The position numbers and the translations under genes are program-made. The notes below the pieces were generated by a model. It was not told the DNA's origin, searched no databases, and was given only the letters and a program-made list of their open reading frames with translations. A stretch of DNA of 64,000 nt, taken from contig OZ024791.1 of assembly GCA_964017065.1 (NCBI GenBank), positions 8,411,322 to 8,475,321 on the forward strand, written 5' to 3'. This DNA is from Haliclona indistincta. Its lineage: Eukaryota; Porifera; Demospongiae; Haplosclerida; Chalinidae. Positions 61,066-64,000 of this stretch are shown in pieces. Every line of letters starts with the position of its first letter. Position 1 is the stretch's first letter.

Positions 61066-62262
61066 CCCAGTGCTGCTGGTACTAGTGTCTCTACTACAGT
61101 GCTGCTGGTACTAGTGTCTCTACTACAGTGCTGCTGGTACTAGTGTCTCTACTACAGTGCTGCTGGTACTAGTGTCTCTACTACAGTGCTGCTGGTACTA
61201 GTGTCTCTACTACAGTGCTGCTGGTACTAGTGTCTCTACTACAGTGCTGCTGGTACTAGTGTCTCTACTACAGTGCTGCTGGTACTAGTGTCTCTACTAC
61301 AGTGCTGCTGGTACTAGTGTCTCTACTACAGTGCTGCTGGTACTAGTGTCTCTACTACAGTGCTGCTGGTACTAGTGTCTCTACTACAGTGCTGCTGGTA
61401 CTAGTGTCTCTACTACAGTGCTGCTGGTACTAGTGTCTACTACAGTGATACTGGTACTAGTGTCTCTACTACAGTGCTGCTGTTACTAGTGTCTCTACTA
61501 CAGTGCTGCTGGTACTAGTGTCTCTACTACAGTGATGCTGGTACTAGTGTCTCTACTACAGTGCTGCTGGTACTAGTGTCTCTACTACAGTGCTGCTGTT
61601 ACTAGTGTCTCTACTACAGTGCTGCTGGTACTAGTGTCACTACTACAGTGCTGCTGGTACTAGTGTCACTACTACAGTGCTGCTGTTACTAGTGTCTCTA
61701 CTACAGTGCTGCTGGTACTAGTGTCACTACTACAGTGCTGCTGTTACTAGTGTCTCTACTACAGTGCTGCTGGTACTAGTGTCACTACTACAGTGCTGCT
61801 GGTACTAGTGTCTCTACTACAGTGCTGCTGTTACTAGTGTCTCTACTACAGTGCTGCTGGTACTAGTGTCACTACTACAGTGATGCTGGTACTAGTGTCT
61901 ACTACAGCGATGGTGGTACTAGTGTCTCTACTACAGTGCTGCTGGTACTAGTGTCTCTACTACAGTGCTGCTGGTACTAGTGTCTCTACTACAGTGATGG
62001 TGGTACTAGTGTCTCTACTACAGTGCTGCTGGTACTAGTGTCTCTACTACAGTGCTGCTGGTACTAGTGTCTCTACTACAGTGCTGCTGGTACTAGTGTC
62101 TACTACAGTGCTGCTGGTACTAGTGTCTCTACTACAGTGATGGTGGTACTAGTGTCTACTACAGTGATGCTGGTACTAGTGTCTACTACAGTGATGGTGG
62201 TACTAGTGTCTCTACTACAGTGCTGCTGGTACTAGTGTCTCTACTACAGTGCTGCTGGTACT
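61066..62262. repeat. 29-bp minisatellite, right copy, about 41 units
   Basis: Units of CTACTACAGTGCTGCTGGTA plus CTAGTGTCT with recurring variants (GTTACTAGTG, GTGATGGTGG, GTGTCAC). The left duplication arm has about 5 units. Confidence 0.95.
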
Positions 62263-62453
62263 AATATTAGTGGTGTGCATTGCACCATCAACAACACCGA
62301 TTGCACAATAGCAAATAATGAATATCGTTAAGATGAGGTCAGAAATTAGCACCTTTTGAAATTGTTGCACAATAGGATGATGCTGCAAAATTACCCAAAG
62401 GAGTATATAAGTGGAGTGTGTACATGAATGCAGGTAATAATAGTTGTTGGTTG

Positions 62454-63480
62454 CTAGGTAGTGGTGTTTTCAGCTGAGTTCTCTTTCCCTTTTTCTTCAT
62501 TTTTAGTCTCTTGTTTGTTTCCATCACTGTCTGTCTCGACTGGTTTGCTGTCAGATTGTTGCTGGGTCTCTTCCTCATCATTCTTCTTCACCTCCTCACT
62601 CTTGTCTGTGCTCTGCTCCCCCTCAGCTACTGCCAGCTTACTCATGTTCTGACTAAGGTCCTCCTCCTCTTTCTTCTCTCCTTCATTCTCCTCCTCATCT
62701 TGGATGGACTCCTGACACTGTTCAAATGCTGTCTTGAACTTCTGAGCATCTAAGGTATGTGTAAGTAGTGTATGATTACATGCATTGTTGTATTACTTTC
62801 AGCATTTTTTAGACGTATCGCTAGTTGCTCCATCTTCGGTTCTTCGTCAGCAAAATCGGCCAGCACTGTCCATACCCAGGCTCTATCACTACCAGCACTA
62901 GGGAGGAGCTTCATCGCTTTAGTCACTAGGGAGCAAACCAGTAACATACTAGAACACGATGTTGATACTTGTCTTACGATGGTGATTTGCACATATCTTG
63001 CGCGTCTTGTCACGCCTCATCAATAGTCGGACTTGTTTTGACGTCTTGTGTCGAAGCAGCCTCACCTCTCCGATCCCTCTCTCCTTCCATTCTGGTGGAT
63101 CACTCTCACTGGCGAACCTAAACAACTTCGCACGCCTACAGGTGTAAAGACGTACACATTATTCGTCAACTAGGCGCCGCGCCATGTTTGGTCAACTAGT
63201 AGTGACGGATCAGCTGATGGTGAGTACAGCGCTATATCACTCACATGTTAAAGCATTCTTCCTCGTTTTCTTCCATTGTATTTATCTCTACGGGTGGTAG
63301 AGAGACTAGCGGCTCGAAGGTGACCTCGGGGCTCTCAACTACTTCTTCCTACGAGAGGAACATCAAGCACATAATGGATCTGGCTTGCTCAGCCTCTTCA
63401 TCTTGGTAGGTCATAGTTAATAATTGTGTACTACTCTAACCAATATTATTGTGTCCTGTGCATTGTTAGCTTACCGCCAT
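62454..63480 (-). CDS. RANBP1: Ran-binding protein 1
   Basis: Cytosolic cofactor that stimulates RanGAP and releases Ran-GTP from export complexes. Five exons: 63475-63480, 63245-63348, 62978-63135, 62797-62925 and 62454-62749; 230 residues. Exon 1 encodes only Met-Ala. Then [117 protein letters not shown] and an acidic tail. Ran-binding-domain landmarks (LFRF, EWKERG, LMRRDKT, AWVW, NAQKF) are all present. All junctions keep frame. Confidence 0.93.
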
Positions 63481-63721
63481 GATCGCGATTCGCGACTCTT
63501 CTCGCTCTGGCTAGCTTGGGGGTGTGTAGCACGTGGCAGCTGCACTATATCGTCAATGACGTCATGATTATGATACCAAAAATAATCATTCTTGTCAGCA
63601 GTCATGTAAACTATAAATAGCACAATAGTAAAATATAAAAAGTAAGTAACACAGATTGCATCACTGAAAGGCAATAGTAAAGTCAAGTCCAACAAAACAT
63701 CAGCAGATTTTAGTATGCAGT
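63481..63721. other. short gap between RanBP1 and the next upstream gene
   Basis: 241 bp between the RanBP1 start codon and the stop codon of the next minus-strand gene. It must hold that gene's 3' UTR and the RanBP1 promoter. No TATA box was noted. Confidence 0.5.
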
Positions 63722-64000
63722 TTAGAGCAGGTCTTTCCACATCTGGCTCAGCTGGTTGCTCGCAGGAGGATTGATGTCAGCTGGAGGACTCTCCCTTGCT
63801 ACAACACATTCTTCAGAGCAAGGAATTGCCTTCATCTTGATCTTTCCTGAGACAAAATCGCTGACCACTTCAGAAATCTCTTTCTTAGGGGCAACTTGAT
63901 ATGCTTCATATTCAACTTGAGAATCACCTTCGAACTTAACGATCTGAAATGATTTCTTCTTGCTCTTGCGCTTTTTCCTCTTCTTAGGCAGTGAAGACTT
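63722..64000 (-). CDS. C-terminal end of an unidentified basic protein (partial)
   Basis: Open frame entering from the right edge and ending at TAA 63722-63724. It reads SSLPKKRKKRKSKKKSFQIV, then KFEGDSQVEYEAYQVAPKKE, VSDFVSGKIKMKAIPC and ends NQLSQMWKDLL. The lysine/arginine cluster resembles a nuclear or nucleolar localisation signal. I could not name the family. The 5' part lies outside the window. Confidence 0.6.
   Translation of the reverse strand, partial: KSSLPKKRKKRKSKKKSFQIVKFEGDSQVEYEAYQVAPKKEISEVVSDFVSGKIKMKAIPCSEECVVARESPPADINPPASNQLSQMWKDLL

Overview
The window is animal nuclear DNA. It has many short introns (about 50-100 bp), very short intergenic gaps, abundant microsatellites and minisatellites, and conserved animal genes: a cilia assembly factor, a TRAF protein, PEX6, SBDS and RanBP1. 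The intronless beta-helix/multi-pass membrane protein, the lineage-specific secreted-protein array and the compactness suggest a sponge (demosponge-like). That assignment is inference; no search was run.

Layout. 1-2.6 kb: a TTAA-flanked MITE and a CTG-rich minisatellite. 2.6-11.9 kb: seven tandem minus-strand genes for a small secreted protein (ependymin/LolA-like, tentative), each with a TATA box. 12.5-16.8 kb: DNAAF11 (minus) head-to-head with ESS2 (plus). 16.9-22.3 kb: two paralogous genes with an H...NNCQ motif and a C-terminal membrane anchor, then a TRAF-like RING/coiled-coil/MATH gene with a transmembrane segment; partial duplicates show that this block was rearranged. 22.7-29.1 kb: a macro-domain gene (minus) head-to-head with PEX6 (plus). 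29.1-33.3 kb: a 1378-residue intronless beta-helix receptor-like gene. 33.3-36.4 kb: MOCS3 (minus) head-to-head with SBDS (plus). 36.4-41.9 kb: four tandem intronless M20 dipeptidases (PM20D2-like), with an SBDS fossil between the first two. 42.0-47.1 kb: an AKR7-type aldo-keto reductase (minus) head-to-head with TBCCD1 (plus). 47.7-49.9 kb: three apparently identical 607-bp TTAA-ended elements in tandem. 51.1-63.5 kb: a segmental duplication carrying an NHR-domain gene, a small divergent gene, a Copia fragment, a 29-bp minisatellite and RanBP1. The left RanBP1 copy is dead and the right one is intact. The right edge holds the C-terminal end of an unidentified minus-strand gene.

The main themes are repeated head-to-head gene pairs with 75-180 bp between start codons, and local tandem duplication with sequence homogenisation (secreted-protein array, M20 array, RanBP1 block). 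No bacterial operon, CRISPR array or rRNA gene was seen. Exon boundaries were read by eye from GT/AG sites, frame continuity and family alignment from memory; they are approximate where not stated exactly.
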